Positions 9,176 through 18,091 of a stretch of 64,000 nt of DNA are shown in pieces. The stretch spans positions 62,001 to 126,000 of the forward strand of contig NZ_JAAORF010000002.1 of the NCBI RefSeq assembly GCF_017696275.1, in the 5' to 3' direction. Below the pieces are notes generated by a model. It did no database searches and had not been told where the DNA came from. It saw nothing but the letters and a program-made list of their open reading frames with translations. This DNA comes from Prochlorococcus marinus XMU1405. GTDB lineage: Bacteria > Cyanobacteriota > Cyanobacteriia > PCC-6307 > Cyanobiaceae. Position numbers and translations under genes: made by a program. Within the stretch, counting starts at the first letter, position 1, and every line of letters starts with the position of its first letter.

Positions 9176-10347
9176 TGAGTTTTTCTTTTTTTAAATTCAG
9201 AAAAATACCATTAGCTTGGTTATTATTAACCAGGCAACCATTGAGACTTGCAGTTGCGATAGCTGGAATAAGTTTTGCAGGGATTTTGATGTTCATGCAA
9301 TTGGGTTTCAGAGATGGTTTATTTGACACTAGCGTAACTATTCATAAACTTTTAGATGCTGATCTCGTTTTGATAAGTCCTAGATCAAAAAGTTCTATAA
9401 GCATGAGTGGTTTTCCAAAAAGAAGGCTTATTCAGACTCTGGCAGTAGATGATGTTGAAAAAACGGCCCCCGTCAATCTAAATTATTTACTTTGGAGAAA
9501 TCCAGAAAATCTTAAAACCAGATCGATACTTGCATTAGGTTTTAATCCCTCCGATTCACTTCTTTTAGATGATGGATTCTCAAAGAAGGCTTATAAATTG
9601 AGAAATCCATCAAGAGTTCTTTTTGACAAATTATCTAGACCTGAATTTGGACCAATTGAAGAATGGTTTTTATCAGAAAAAAAAGTTGAGACTGAGGTTG
9701 CGGGGAAAAGAGTAATTGTCGAAGGTCTTGTAGAGTTGGGACCATCTTTTGGTGCAGATGGTAATTTGATAACTAGCCGAGAAACCTTCTTAAGACTTTT
9801 TCCTGCTAATCCTCCTGGAAGCATAGAAATTGGATTGGTAAAGCTAAAAAAAGGATCTGATCCTGAATTGATTTCAAGAATATTAAATAACTCACTCCCA
9901 AATGATGTTCGAGTTCTTACAAAAAATCAATTTATAGAATTTGAGAAGGATTATTGGAAAAATAGTACTGCAATAGGTTTTATATTTAGTTTGGGAGCAT
10001 TGATGGGTTTTGTTGTAGGGTGTGTGGTCGTTTATCAAATTCTTTATAGTGACGTTACAGATCATCTCCCAGAGTATGCGACCTTATTGGCAATGGGTTA
10101 TAGACTTAAGTCCCTTTTCTTTGTCGTAGCAAGAGAAGGGTTTTTGTTGGCATTATTTGGTTATTTACCTGCTTATTTCTCTGGTCAAGTACTCTACTCA
10201 GTTATAAGGAAATCTACTAAACTACCAATAATAATGGATGCAGATAAAACGATTTTAATTTTCGTATTAGTTTTAGTAATGTGTATGGGATCCGCTGCTG
10301 TTGCGATGCGTAAATTAGTTGATGCTGATCCTGCCGAAATTTTTTGA
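9175..10347 (+). CDS. DevC-type ABC exporter permease (FtsX/MacB family)
   Basis: This 390-residue protein has one N-terminal span (about 27-46), a long periplasmic domain and three C-terminal spans (about 268-292, 315-337 and 358-375). That is the FtsX/MacB topology used by DevC permeases. It partners with the adaptor before it and the ATPase after it. In heterocyst-forming cyanobacteria DevBCA exports envelope glycolipids; in a unicellular marine strain the cargo must differ and is unknown. Start overlaps the adaptor stop by one base. Confidence 0.87.
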   Translation: MSFSFFKFRKIPLAWLLLTRQPLRLAVAIAGISFAGILMFMQLGFRDGLFDTSVTIHKLLDADLVLISPRSKSSISMSGFPKRRLIQTLAVDDVEKTAPVNLNYLLWRNPENLKTRSILALGFNPSDSLLLDDGFSKKAYKLRNPSRVLFDKLSRPEFGPIEEWFLSEKKVETEVAGKRVIVEGLVELGPSFGADGNLITSRETFLRLFPANPPGSIEIGLVKLKKGSDPELISRILNNSLPNDVRVLTKNQFIEFEKDYWKNSTAIGFIFSLGALMGFVVGCVVVYQILYSDVTDHLPEYATLLAMGYRLKSLFFVVAREGFLLALFGYLPAYFSGQVLYSVIRKSTKLPIIMDADKTILIFVLVLVMCMGSAAVAMRKLVDADPAEIF

Positions 10348-10360
10348 TAATTAAATTTAA

Positions 10361-11089
10361 ATGGTTAAAGCTAATAAATCAAAAAAAAATGTTAAAAACT
10401 TTAAAACAGTCTCAATAAATAGTTTGAGTCACTTTTATGGAAAAAATGAGAATAAGAAACAAGTTCTTAATGACGTTAATTTAAATATTGATAAAGGAGA
10501 GTTGGTTCTTTTAAAAGGACCTTCTGGATGTGGTAAAACTACTCTTTTAACCTTAATTGGTGCTTTGAGAACCTGCCAAAATGGTGATTTAACTGTATTA
10601 AATAATCAATTAAATGGAGCATCAAGGAAAACTCGTCAAATTCTTAGAAGAAGTATTGGCATGATTTTTCAAGGTCACAATCTTCTAAGATGTTTAACAG
10701 CAGAACAAAATGTTCAGATGGGCGCCGATTTAATAAAAGGTTTAACATATTTGCAAAGACGTGAAATAGCAAGGAATTGGTTGTCAGCAGTGGGATTGGA
10801 AGAGCATCATAAAAAATTGCCAAATGACTTATCTGGTGGGCAGAAACAGAGAGTAGCAATTGCTCGAGCTTTATCTGCTAACCCAAAACTTTTATTAGCT
10901 GATGAGCCCACTTCTGCTTTAGATAGTGTAACAGGAAGAGAAATTGTAACCCTTTTAAGAAAACTTGCAAAAGAGCAAAATTGTTCTGTACTTATGGTGA
11001 CTCATGATCCAAGAATTTCTGATATGGCTGATAGGATATTAAATATGGAAGATGGTAAAATATATAGTGCTCATAGTGAGCTAATATAA
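10361..11089 (+). CDS. DevA-type ABC exporter ATP-binding protein
   Basis: This is an ATPase of the LolD/MacB subclass. Walker A GPSGCGKT is at 53-60, the signature LSGGQKQR starts at 157, and Walker B LLLADEP is at 177-183, followed by TSALD and the H-loop MVTHD. The first 18 residues are a Lys/Asn-rich extension typical of these AT-rich genomes. It closes the three-gene exporter set, 13 bases after the permease. It energises export by the DevB/DevC-like pair. Confidence 0.9.
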   Translation: MVKANKSKKNVKNFKTVSINSLSHFYGKNENKKQVLNDVNLNIDKGELVLLKGPSGCGKTTLLTLIGALRTCQNGDLTVLNNQLNGASRKTRQILRRSIGMIFQGHNLLRCLTAEQNVQMGADLIKGLTYLQRREIARNWLSAVGLEEHHKKLPNDLSGGQKQRVAIARALSANPKLLLADEPTSALDSVTGREIVTLLRKLAKEQNCSVLMVTHDPRISDMADRILNMEDGKIYSAHSELI

Positions 11090-11107
11090 TTAAAAGTTAA
11101 AAATTTC

Positions 11108-11257
11108 ATGTCTAAGAGAAGGAATCTAAAAAAAGAAAAGCAGGAACGTAATCGAGCTTATGCTAGAAAATTCAAAAAAAGGAAATTAAGAACAGATGGA
11201 AGACCTGATGGTGGAAACGTTACTGGCACAGCAAATAATGGCGGTGCCGCTGATTAA
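11108..11257 (+). CDS. Small highly basic protein, 49 aa
   Basis: ATG at 11108 opens 49 codons ending in TAA. The product begins SKRRNLKKEKQERNRAYARKF, with about half the first 30 residues Arg or Lys, and ends in a flexible Gly/Asn/Ala tail (GGNVTGTANNGGAAD). It resembles a small nucleic-acid- or ribosome-associated peptide, but I recognise no family. It lies 18 bases after the DevA-like ATPase, so it may be co-transcribed. The clean, biased composition and a tidy start/stop support it being a real gene. Confidence 0.55.
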   Translation: MSKRRNLKKEKQERNRAYARKFKKRKLRTDGRPDGGNVTGTANNGGAAD

Positions 11258-11312
11258 GGCATATCTTTTATTTTATCTTTTTGGAGTCCAATAAATTATG
11301 CAAATTTAAGGC

Positions 11313-12230
11313 ATGATCATGAATGTAAGTATTGTTATCCCGACTTACAATAGATTACCTATATTAGAGAAATGTCTCTATGCGCTCGAGAATCAAAAAT
11401 TAAATACAAATATCAGTAATTATGAAGTGATAGTAGTTGATGATGGATCAACTGATGGAACAAGCTCATGGATAAATAAAAATAAAGCTAATCTTCCACA
11501 CGTGATTCTGTTTGAACAAGAACATGGAGGTCCTGCATTGGGAAGAAATCTTGGGGTAATTAAATCAAAATATGAAATTATTATATTTATTGATAGTGAC
11601 CTTATTGTTTTAAATAATTTTATAAATTGCCACGTAGAAAAATTACTTGCCTTCTGGAGAAACGATAATAAAAAATGTTTTACCTATGGCTCGGTGGTCA
11701 ATACTTCTAATTTTCTAAATCCTCAGAGTGAAAAACATAAAATAATGGACACTTCTTTTGCTTACTTCGCTACTGGGAATGTTGCGATATCAAAAGAATT
11801 GATTTTAAGCGTCGGCTTATTTGATACTTCCTTTAGTCTTTACGGTTGGGAGGATTTAGAACTTGGAGAAAGATTAAAAAAAATTGGGACAAAATTAATT
11901 AAATGTCCAAATGCAGTAGGTTTTCATTGGCATCCACCTTTTAAATGCGAACAAATAGATTCATTAATAGCTCAAGAAAAAGAAAGGGCAAAAATGGCTT
12001 TAGTGTTTTATAAGAAACATCCAAATTTAAGGGTTAGATTTATGATTCAATTAACTCCTCTTCATCATTTACTTTGGCAAATTCTTTGCTTTGGAGGACT
12101 AATCAGTATTGAAAGAATCCTTCCTTTATTAAAATTTCTAGTAAATATACGAAGAAATAGACTTGCACTTGAGATACTTAGGATCCCTCTTAATATGATT
12201 TACATTAAACAGTTAAACAAATCAAGATAA
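11313..12230 (+). CDS. Family 2 glycosyltransferase
   Basis: A GT-A fold: N-terminal SIVIPTYNR (about 6-14), EVIVVDDGSTDGT (38-50) and the metal-binding DSD at 94-96 in FIDSDLIV. GWEDLELGERL (178-188) supplies the catalytic-base and acceptor motif typical of galactosyltransferase-like GT2 enzymes. The C-terminus (about 245-305) is hydrophobic and basic and may associate with the membrane. It probably builds cell-surface or lipopolysaccharide glycans; donor and acceptor are unknown. ATG at 11319 is an equally good start. Confidence 0.85.
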   Translation: MIMNVSIVIPTYNRLPILEKCLYALENQKLNTNISNYEVIVVDDGSTDGTSSWINKNKANLPHVILFEQEHGGPALGRNLGVIKSKYEIIIFIDSDLIVLNNFINCHVEKLLAFWRNDNKKCFTYGSVVNTSNFLNPQSEKHKIMDTSFAYFATGNVAISKELILSVGLFDTSFSLYGWEDLELGERLKKIGTKLIKCPNAVGFHWHPPFKCEQIDSLIAQEKERAKMALVFYKKHPNLRVRFMIQLTPLHHLLWQILCFGGLISIERILPLLKFLVNIRRNRLALEILRIPLNMIYIKQLNKSR

Positions 12231-12283
12231 AAAACTTTTAGAAATACGCATCACTTGTTAGAATAGTTGAAATTAAATTCACA

Positions 12284-12347
12284 CATCTGACAGTTTCGGG
12301 TGATTTATTAATATAAATTCCCCGTCAGATGGAGGCTAACCCGAAAC
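12284..12347 (+). promoter_or_regulatory. rpsB leader: two interleaved perfect complementarities (candidate pseudoknot)
   Basis: Upstream of rpsB, CATCTGAC (12284-12291) is perfectly complementary to GTCAGATG (12324-12331). GTTTCGGGT (12293-12301) is perfectly complementary to ACCCGAAAC (12339-12347). The order A-B-A'-B' means the two helices either form a pseudoknot or exclude each other. A GGAGG (12331-12335) lies at the junction, 23 bases before the ATG at 12359. The segment is GC-richer than its surroundings. E. coli rpsB is known to be autoregulated by S2 through a structured leader; an analogous role here is inference. Confidence 0.75.
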
Positions 12348-12358
12348 CTTTTTAAATT

Positions 12359-13063
12359 ATGGCTGTTGTATCACTATCTGAAATGATGGAAGCTGGTGCT
12401 CATTTTGGGCATCAAACTAGACGTTGGAATCCCAAGATGTCTAAGTACATTTATTGTGCTAGAAATGGAGTTCATATTATTGATCTTGTGAAAACAGCAT
12501 TGTGTATGAACAATGCTTATAAATGGACAAGAAACGCAGCAAAAAGTGGTAAACGTTTCCTTTTCGTCGGTACAAAAAAACAGGCATCAGATGTTGTTGC
12601 TCAGGAAGCTACTAGATGCGGAGCTGCATATGTAAATCAAAGATGGCTTGGAGGGATGTTGACTAATTGGACAACAATGAAAGCTAGGATTGAAAGATTA
12701 AAGGATCTAGAAAGAATGGAAAGTAGTGGTTCAATAGCAATGAGGCCTAAAAAAGAAGCTGCAGTTTTAAGGAGAGAACTTGAAAGATTGCAAAAATATT
12801 TAGGTGGACTTAAGGGTATGAGAAGATTGCCAGACGTAGTTGTTTTAGTAGATCAGAGAAGAGAATCTAATGCAGTATTAGAAGCCAGGAAATTAGATAT
12901 CTCATTAGTATCAATGTTGGATACAAACTGCGATCCAGATTTGTGTGAGGTTCCCATTCCATGTAACGATGATGCCGTTAGATCAGTGCAACTTATTTTA
13001 GGAAGACTTGCAGATGCTATAAATGAGGGCAGAAAGGGTTCTAATGCCGAAAGAAAAAATTAA
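12359..13063 (+). CDS. rpsB: 30S ribosomal protein S2
   Basis: S2 sits on the back of the small-subunit head/body junction and is needed for S1 binding. The sequence shows the family hallmarks [23 protein letters not shown] near the start, then [20 protein letters not shown] (about 98-106), LPDVVVLVD and the [19 protein letters not shown] region. At 234 aa the length is normal. It is co-directional with tsf, 43 bases upstream, the classic order. A structured leader precedes it and may provide autoregulation. Confidence 0.97.
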   Translation: MAVVSLSEMMEAGAHFGHQTRRWNPKMSKYIYCARNGVHIIDLVKTALCMNNAYKWTRNAAKSGKRFLFVGTKKQASDVVAQEATRCGAAYVNQRWLGGMLTNWTTMKARIERLKDLERMESSGSIAMRPKKEAAVLRRELERLQKYLGGLKGMRRLPDVVVLVDQRRESNAVLEARKLDISLVSMLDTNCDPDLCEVPIPCNDDAVRSVQLILGRLADAINEGRKGSNAERKN

Positions 13064-13106
13064 ATTCAAATTAAAAACTTACTAATTATTATTTTTATTA
13101 AATCAA

Positions 13107-13763
13107 ATGGGAAACATTACAGCAAAACTTGTAAAAGATCTTAGAGACAAGACTGGAGCAGGAATGATGGATTGCAAAAAAGCACTTAACGAAACTGATG
13201 GAAATGTTGATAAAGCATTGGAATGGTTACGAAAGAAAGGCATAGCTAGTGCTGAAAAGAAGTCGGGAAGAGTTGCAGCTGAAGGTTCAATTGGTAGTTA
13301 CATACATACAGGTTCAAGAGTGGGAGTTCTACTAGAGTTGAATTGTGAAACTGATTTTGTTGCTAGAGGTGATATTTTTCAATCTCTGTTGAAGGATGTC
13401 TCAATGCAAGTAGCAGCTTGCCCAAATGTTGAATATGTCTCAATTGATGAAATACCCGAAGATGTTGTGGAAAAAGAAAAGCAGATTGAAATGGGGAGAG
13501 ATGATTTATCTGGAAAGCCAGAACAAATTAAAGAAAAAATAGTTGAAGGGAGAATTGCGAAAAGACTTAATGAGTTGGTTTTGCTATCACAACCATATAT
13601 TAAAGATAGTTCTCTTACTGTCGAGGATCTCGTTAAACAAGCAGCTGCAAAAATTGGGGAAAATATTAAAGTAAGACGTTTTACAAGATATACATTGGGT
13701 GAAGGTATTGAAAAAAATCAGATGGACTTCGCTGAAGAGGTCGCATCAATGCAATCAAACTAG
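13107..13763 (+). CDS. tsf: Elongation factor Ts
   Basis: EF-Ts is the guanine-nucleotide exchange factor for EF-Tu. The N-terminal UBA-like domain is plain ([21 protein letters not shown]), as is the TDFVAR motif at about 82-87 that contacts EF-Tu. At 218 aa it is the short single-core cyanobacterial/plastid type, not the longer E. coli form. It follows rpsB in the conserved operon. The next gene begins almost immediately after the stop, so it is probably on the same transcript. Confidence 0.96.
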   Translation: MGNITAKLVKDLRDKTGAGMMDCKKALNETDGNVDKALEWLRKKGIASAEKKSGRVAAEGSIGSYIHTGSRVGVLLELNCETDFVARGDIFQSLLKDVSMQVAACPNVEYVSIDEIPEDVVEKEKQIEMGRDDLSGKPEQIKEKIVEGRIAKRLNELVLLSQPYIKDSSLTVEDLVKQAAAKIGENIKVRRFTRYTLGEGIEKNQMDFAEEVASMQSN

Positions 13764-13767
13764 TCAC

Positions 13768-14871
13768 TTGAATGACTTGGATAATTTAAATAATTTGAAT
13801 AATCTAAATAATTACCAAGATATAGATAAAATTGATTCTCAATTAGAGAGAGCAGAAAAGCAAAAAAAAGCATTAGTTAGAAATATCTATAAGGAATATG
13901 AACATTATCTTAACCTCGTAAGAAATCTACTTTATAGCTCTGTAGAAAAAGGGCTTAACCAAATATATAGTTATCCAACAATTAATGATAATTTCATACA
14001 TGAAAATGAATTTTGTACTGTCTTTGAAAAAAAAATAGGTAGGCTCATTCATACTATTTTGCCCTTATTAACCGTAGAACAATTAGAGATAAATGAGATT
14101 GAAAAAAACATAAATAAGGAAATTACTTTTGATAGTTTATATAGTTCCATAAAAACAAAGGATGACCAAAAAGAAAAATTTCAATATAAAGATGGTTTTC
14201 AATTAGAAGAACCCGTTCAGTTCAAGATTAGTGAGGATATTTCAAATACTTCTGAATATTATCATTCTGATAATTATGAGAAATTCGTATCAATTGATTT
14301 AGATAATAACGACCATAATAATTATTTATCCGATGACAATATTATTGAAAATTTGGGAGTTGAAAAACAATTTATTTCCTCTCTACTCGAATTAATAGGG
14401 GAAGTAAAGGTTGAAAAAACAAGACATCAGGAAAAAGATAATATCAATCAAATAAATATTTCACCCAAAAATCAGATTCTCAAAAATTTTGATTTAATAG
14501 ATAAGTCATTGCAGGATTTACTATTGAATCTGTCATATAAGATTAACCAAGAATTATTTAAGGCCAATCTAATAAAAAAAATGATATCTAAAGATTCCTT
14601 TGATTACTTAGTGGGTAAAAATTTGATGATAAAACATCCATATCCTTTTGTTATTAATTTCGAATTCAACTTAAATCGGTCATCATTAAAAGGCAATAAT
14701 TTTCCCAGCATTGTTTTCTTTAATATATCTACTGTAGAGTTAGAGTTTAAGAATTTAGATCTTTCTATTCAAAGGAATAAATTAAATGAGCTCAAAAATC
14801 AATTTCAGCGTTTGATTAAAAAAGAGACATACTGGAGGCAAAAAGAAATAACTTTGAATAAGATACGTTGA
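13768..14871 (+). CDS. Hypothetical protein between tsf and recG, about 367 aa
   Basis: I recognise no family. The frame is open from before the tsf stop; a GTG at 13699 would overlap tsf by 65 bases. I prefer the TTG at 13768, four bases after the stop, but this is uncertain. The N-terminus carries a short Leu-Asn repeat (LNN three times) followed by a charged helical segment. The middle (about 110-230) is very acidic and Asn-rich, looking unstructured. The C-terminus has a beta-like region (PYPFVINFEFNLN) and a basic helix. It is probably soluble. Confidence 0.6.
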   Translation: MNDLDNLNNLNNLNNYQDIDKIDSQLERAEKQKKALVRNIYKEYEHYLNLVRNLLYSSVEKGLNQIYSYPTINDNFIHENEFCTVFEKKIGRLIHTILPLLTVEQLEINEIEKNINKEITFDSLYSSIKTKDDQKEKFQYKDGFQLEEPVQFKISEDISNTSEYYHSDNYEKFVSIDLDNNDHNNYLSDDNIIENLGVEKQFISSLLELIGEVKVEKTRHQEKDNINQINISPKNQILKNFDLIDKSLQDLLLNLSYKINQELFKANLIKKMISKDSFDYLVGKNLMIKHPYPFVINFEFNLNRSSLKGNNFPSIVFFNISTVELEFKNLDLSIQRNKLNELKNQFQRLIKKETYWRQKEITLNKIR

Positions 14872-14891
14872 AAAAATAACTCTTTTCAAAT

Positions 14892-17348
14892 GTGACTACT
14901 AGCGATAATAATAATAAATTAATTAAAGATTGGATAAGACCCCTTCAAAAATCTCTTACTATTGAAACTGAAAACAAATTTATTAATACTTTAGGAAGAG
15001 AAAAATATTTTAATGATTATTTGCATGAATCATTAAAAAAACTGGATAATCTAAATCTCTCAGAGGAATATTTAAGGATATTTTATGGATTTTCTAAAAA
15101 ATATAATGAATATAATAAATTAGATGAAAATCAAAGAAAAAGGTTAATTATAGATACAAGAAAAAATCTTTATAAACTAGGTAAAAATCTAGAAATAGAA
15201 AGTTCTAGAAATATTAATAATAATGTTTTTCTGAATAAAGCTGATTCAAGTTTGTCTTTTGATTCAGATATTTCATTAATAAAAAATGTAGGAAAAGTTT
15301 ATAAAAATAAGCTTAATGAATTAGGGATATTTCATATAAAAGATCTAATTAATTATTTCCCACGAACGTATCTAGACTATACAAATAGAGTCAAGATAAT
15401 AAATTTAAAACCAGATAATTTATACACGTGCATCGCAAACGTTAAGAGATTTTATATTCATAAGAGTAAAAAAAATAGTAACTTATCAATAATGAATATT
15501 GTAGTTTCTGATGAAACGTCTTCAATAAAGGTTACAAAATTTTTTTTAGGAAGAAGATTTAGATCTTACTCCTTCTTCACATCTCAAAAATCTTTGTATA
15601 ATCCTGGAACCAAATTAGCAATTTCCGGTAAGGTTAAATTGACAGAGTATGGAAAAACTTTTGTAGATCCGCAGATTGAAATTCTTAACGATAACAATGA
15701 TAATTTTAATTTTTCAGGCAAAATATTACCCTTGTATTCATTAGGTGAAGCTATATCAAATATGAGTTTTATAAAACTTATGAAAAAGGTACTAATTTAT
15801 GCAAAGGAATATCCAGAAATTTTAAATAAAAAGCAACTTGATTCATTATCTTTATTATCAAAAGGAGAGTCGTTGATTAATATTCATTTCCCACCAACCC
15901 AACAGTCACTTATTGAGTCAAAAAAACGGTTGGTTTTTGATGAGTTATTCCTACTTCAAATAAAGTTCCTACTTAGAAAAAGAAAGATGAATAAAAATGT
16001 AACTTCCCAACAATTACCTCAAAAGAAATCTTTATTAAAAGAATTTTTAAATACTTTTCCTTTTGAATTAACAAAATCTCAAGAAAATGTTTTAAATGAA
16101 ATTAAGAAAGATTTATCTAATCCCGTACCAATGTCTAGATTGCTTCAGGGAGATGTGGGAAGCGGTAAAACTATAATTGCAATAGCGTCTCTTTTACTTG
16201 TCATTGAAAAAAACCTGCAAGGTGCATTTATGGTCCCAACAGAGGTATTGGCAGAACAGCATTATAAAAATTTATTAAAATATTTGAATCCTCTTTTAGT
16301 TTCTGTTGAATTACTTACTGGGAATACTCCTCAAAAAAAGAGAAAAGAAATTTTTTCTAATTTGAAAAATGGATTAGTTGATATCCTCGTAGGTACTCAT
16401 GCATTATTTGAGGATAAAGTTATCTTTAATGCATTAGGCATGGTTGTAATTGATGAACAACATAGATTTGGAGTTACTCAAAGAAATAGATTACTAAATA
16501 AAGGAGAAAATACTAACTTGTTATCAATGACAGCAACACCAATTCCAAGAACTCTTGCGCTTTCTATTTATGGTGATTTAGATGTGAGTCAAATTACAGA
16601 ACTCCCTCCTGGTAGAGTTCCCATAACAACAAAAATAATTTCAGAAGATGATTTAACTAACTTGTTTAAGATTGTTGCAGATGAGATCAATAAGGGAAAG
16701 CAAGCTTATGTGATTTTGCCACTCATAGAAGATTCAGAAAAAATGAATTTAAGCTCCGCAAAGAAAACATTCAAACATTTATCAGAAGAGGTCTTTTTTA
16801 ACAAAAAAGTTGGATTATTACATGGGAAGTTAAGTTCACAAGAAAAGAACGAAGTAATTAATTCTTTTTTAAAGAATGAAATTAATATATTGGTTTCAAC
16901 CACAGTAATTGAGGTTGGCATTGATGTGCCTAATGCCACAATTATGATTATTTATAATTCGGACAGATTTGGATTGTCCCAGCTACATCAATTAAGGGGG
17001 AGAGTTGGTAGAGGATCAACAAAATCTTTTTGTTATCTGGTAACCCCCGATAAAAATGGATTAGAAAATAAACGACTTTGTGTTTTGCAAAAATCTAATG
17101 ATGGCTTTTATATTGCTGAAAAAGACTTGGAGCTTAGAGGACCAGGCCAGATTTTAGGATATAGACAATCCGGATTGCCTGATTTTGTACTGGACAATTT
17201 ACCTAACAATAAATTTCTTATTGATAAGGCTCGTGAAGAGGCTATTAAGATTGTTAGCAATGATCCTGATTTAAATGAAAATATTGTTTTAAGGAATATA
17301 CTTATTGATAATTCTGATAATAAATTCATTCATGATTTCTTAAATTGA
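14892..17348 (+). CDS. recG: ATP-dependent DNA helicase RecG
   Basis: RecG remodels stalled forks and branched DNA. After an Asn/Lys-rich extension of about 120 residues, the wedge/OB region begins with IKNVGKVYKNKLNELGI (about 130-146) and contains YFPRTYLDYTN. The helicase domain has Walker A GDVGSGKT (420-427), DEQHRFG (521-527), SMTATPIPRTLA, and motif VI QLHQLRGRVGRG. At 818 aa it is longer than E. coli RecG, as expected from the N-terminal extension. The start is GTG at 14892. Confidence 0.95.
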   Translation: MTTSDNNNKLIKDWIRPLQKSLTIETENKFINTLGREKYFNDYLHESLKKLDNLNLSEEYLRIFYGFSKKYNEYNKLDENQRKRLIIDTRKNLYKLGKNLEIESSRNINNNVFLNKADSSLSFDSDISLIKNVGKVYKNKLNELGIFHIKDLINYFPRTYLDYTNRVKIINLKPDNLYTCIANVKRFYIHKSKKNSNLSIMNIVVSDETSSIKVTKFFLGRRFRSYSFFTSQKSLYNPGTKLAISGKVKLTEYGKTFVDPQIEILNDNNDNFNFSGKILPLYSLGEAISNMSFIKLMKKVLIYAKEYPEILNKKQLDSLSLLSKGESLINIHFPPTQQSLIESKKRLVFDELFLLQIKFLLRKRKMNKNVTSQQLPQKKSLLKEFLNTFPFELTKSQENVLNEIKKDLSNPVPMSRLLQGDVGSGKTIIAIASLLLVIEKNLQGAFMVPTEVLAEQHYKNLLKYLNPLLVSVELLTGNTPQKKRKEIFSNLKNGLVDILVGTHALFEDKVIFNALGMVVIDEQHRFGVTQRNRLLNKGENTNLLSMTATPIPRTLALSIYGDLDVSQITELPPGRVPITTKIISEDDLTNLFKIVADEINKGKQAYVILPLIEDSEKMNLSSAKKTFKHLSEEVFFNKKVGLLHGKLSSQEKNEVINSFLKNEINILVSTTVIEVGIDVPNATIMIIYNSDRFGLSQLHQLRGRVGRGSTKSFCYLVTPDKNGLENKRLCVLQKSNDGFYIAEKDLELRGPGQILGYRQSGLPDFVLDNLPNNKFLIDKAREEAIKIVSNDPDLNENIVLRNILIDNSDNKFIHDFLN

Positions 17349-17404
17349 AACTATCATTGTAATTTTTGATATATATGCCACTATAAATCAATTGCAAATT
17401 TCAA

Positions 17405-18088
17405 TTGAAAATTTGGAATAAAATACCAATTAAAGATAATGGAGATAAATTAATAGCTATACCTAGCTGCCTAAAGTTTTTAGATCCTCACCCTTACTTT
17501 CATTTAGGAGCACCTTACAAAGATAAAACTTCTATTTGGAAATTAAGAGAGGAAGTTGTAAATAGATTAATAAAAGTAAATGATTATTTGATATCAAAGA
17601 GTAGTTTTAACCTCTTAATTTATGACAGTTGGCGACCTTTAGAAGTCCAGGAATTTATGTTTAAAAGAGCATTTTTATTAGAATGTGAAAAATCTGATAT
17701 TGATATTTCTTTTGAAAATATAAAATCTTATCCATCCATTTTAAAAAAAGTTGAAAAATTTTGGGCATATCCTTCCTATGACACTAGGTGTCCTCCCCCT
17801 CATTCAACTGGGGGTGCATTGGATGTTTGTTTATCAGATAAAGATGGAAATCTTGTTGAAATGGGAAGCATGGTTGATCAAATGGATGAGACCTCAAATC
17901 CTTATTTTTATGCAAACATAAAGAATGAAGGAGCAATTATTTGGAATAGTAGAAGAAATTTATTAAGGGAAATTATGACTAAATTCGGATTTGCTCAACA
18001 TCCTAATGAATGGTGGCATTTTAGTTATGGTGATCAATTATGGGCTTGGAAAAATAAAAAAGCAAATGCCCTCTATGGAAAAATTTAA
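17405..18088 (+). CDS. D-alanyl-D-alanine dipeptidase, VanX/DdpX family (M15D)
   Basis: This zinc peptidase family cleaves D-Ala-D-Ala dipeptides in peptidoglycan turnover. Key residues are visible: Arg77 in YDSWRPLE, His133 and Asp140 in PPHSTGGALDV, Glu202 and His205 in NEWWHFSYGD. All zinc ligands and the catalytic base are therefore present. No signal peptide is seen, consistent with a cytoplasmic dipeptidase. At 227 aa the length is usual. The start is TTG at 17405. It converges on sir with a three-base gap. Confidence 0.88.
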   Translation: MKIWNKIPIKDNGDKLIAIPSCLKFLDPHPYFHLGAPYKDKTSIWKLREEVVNRLIKVNDYLISKSSFNLLIYDSWRPLEVQEFMFKRAFLLECEKSDIDISFENIKSYPSILKKVEKFWAYPSYDTRCPPPHSTGGALDVCLSDKDGNLVEMGSMVDQMDETSNPYFYANIKNEGAIIWNSRRNLLREIMTKFGFAQHPNEWWHFSYGDQLWAWKNKKANALYGKI

Positions 18089-18091
18089 AAT

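Noticed and set aside
13768-13815. Repeated AATAATTTGAAT-like units considered as CRISPR or tandem repeat
   Set aside because: Only a short run of imperfect nine-base units coding Leu-Asn; no spacers or regular array.
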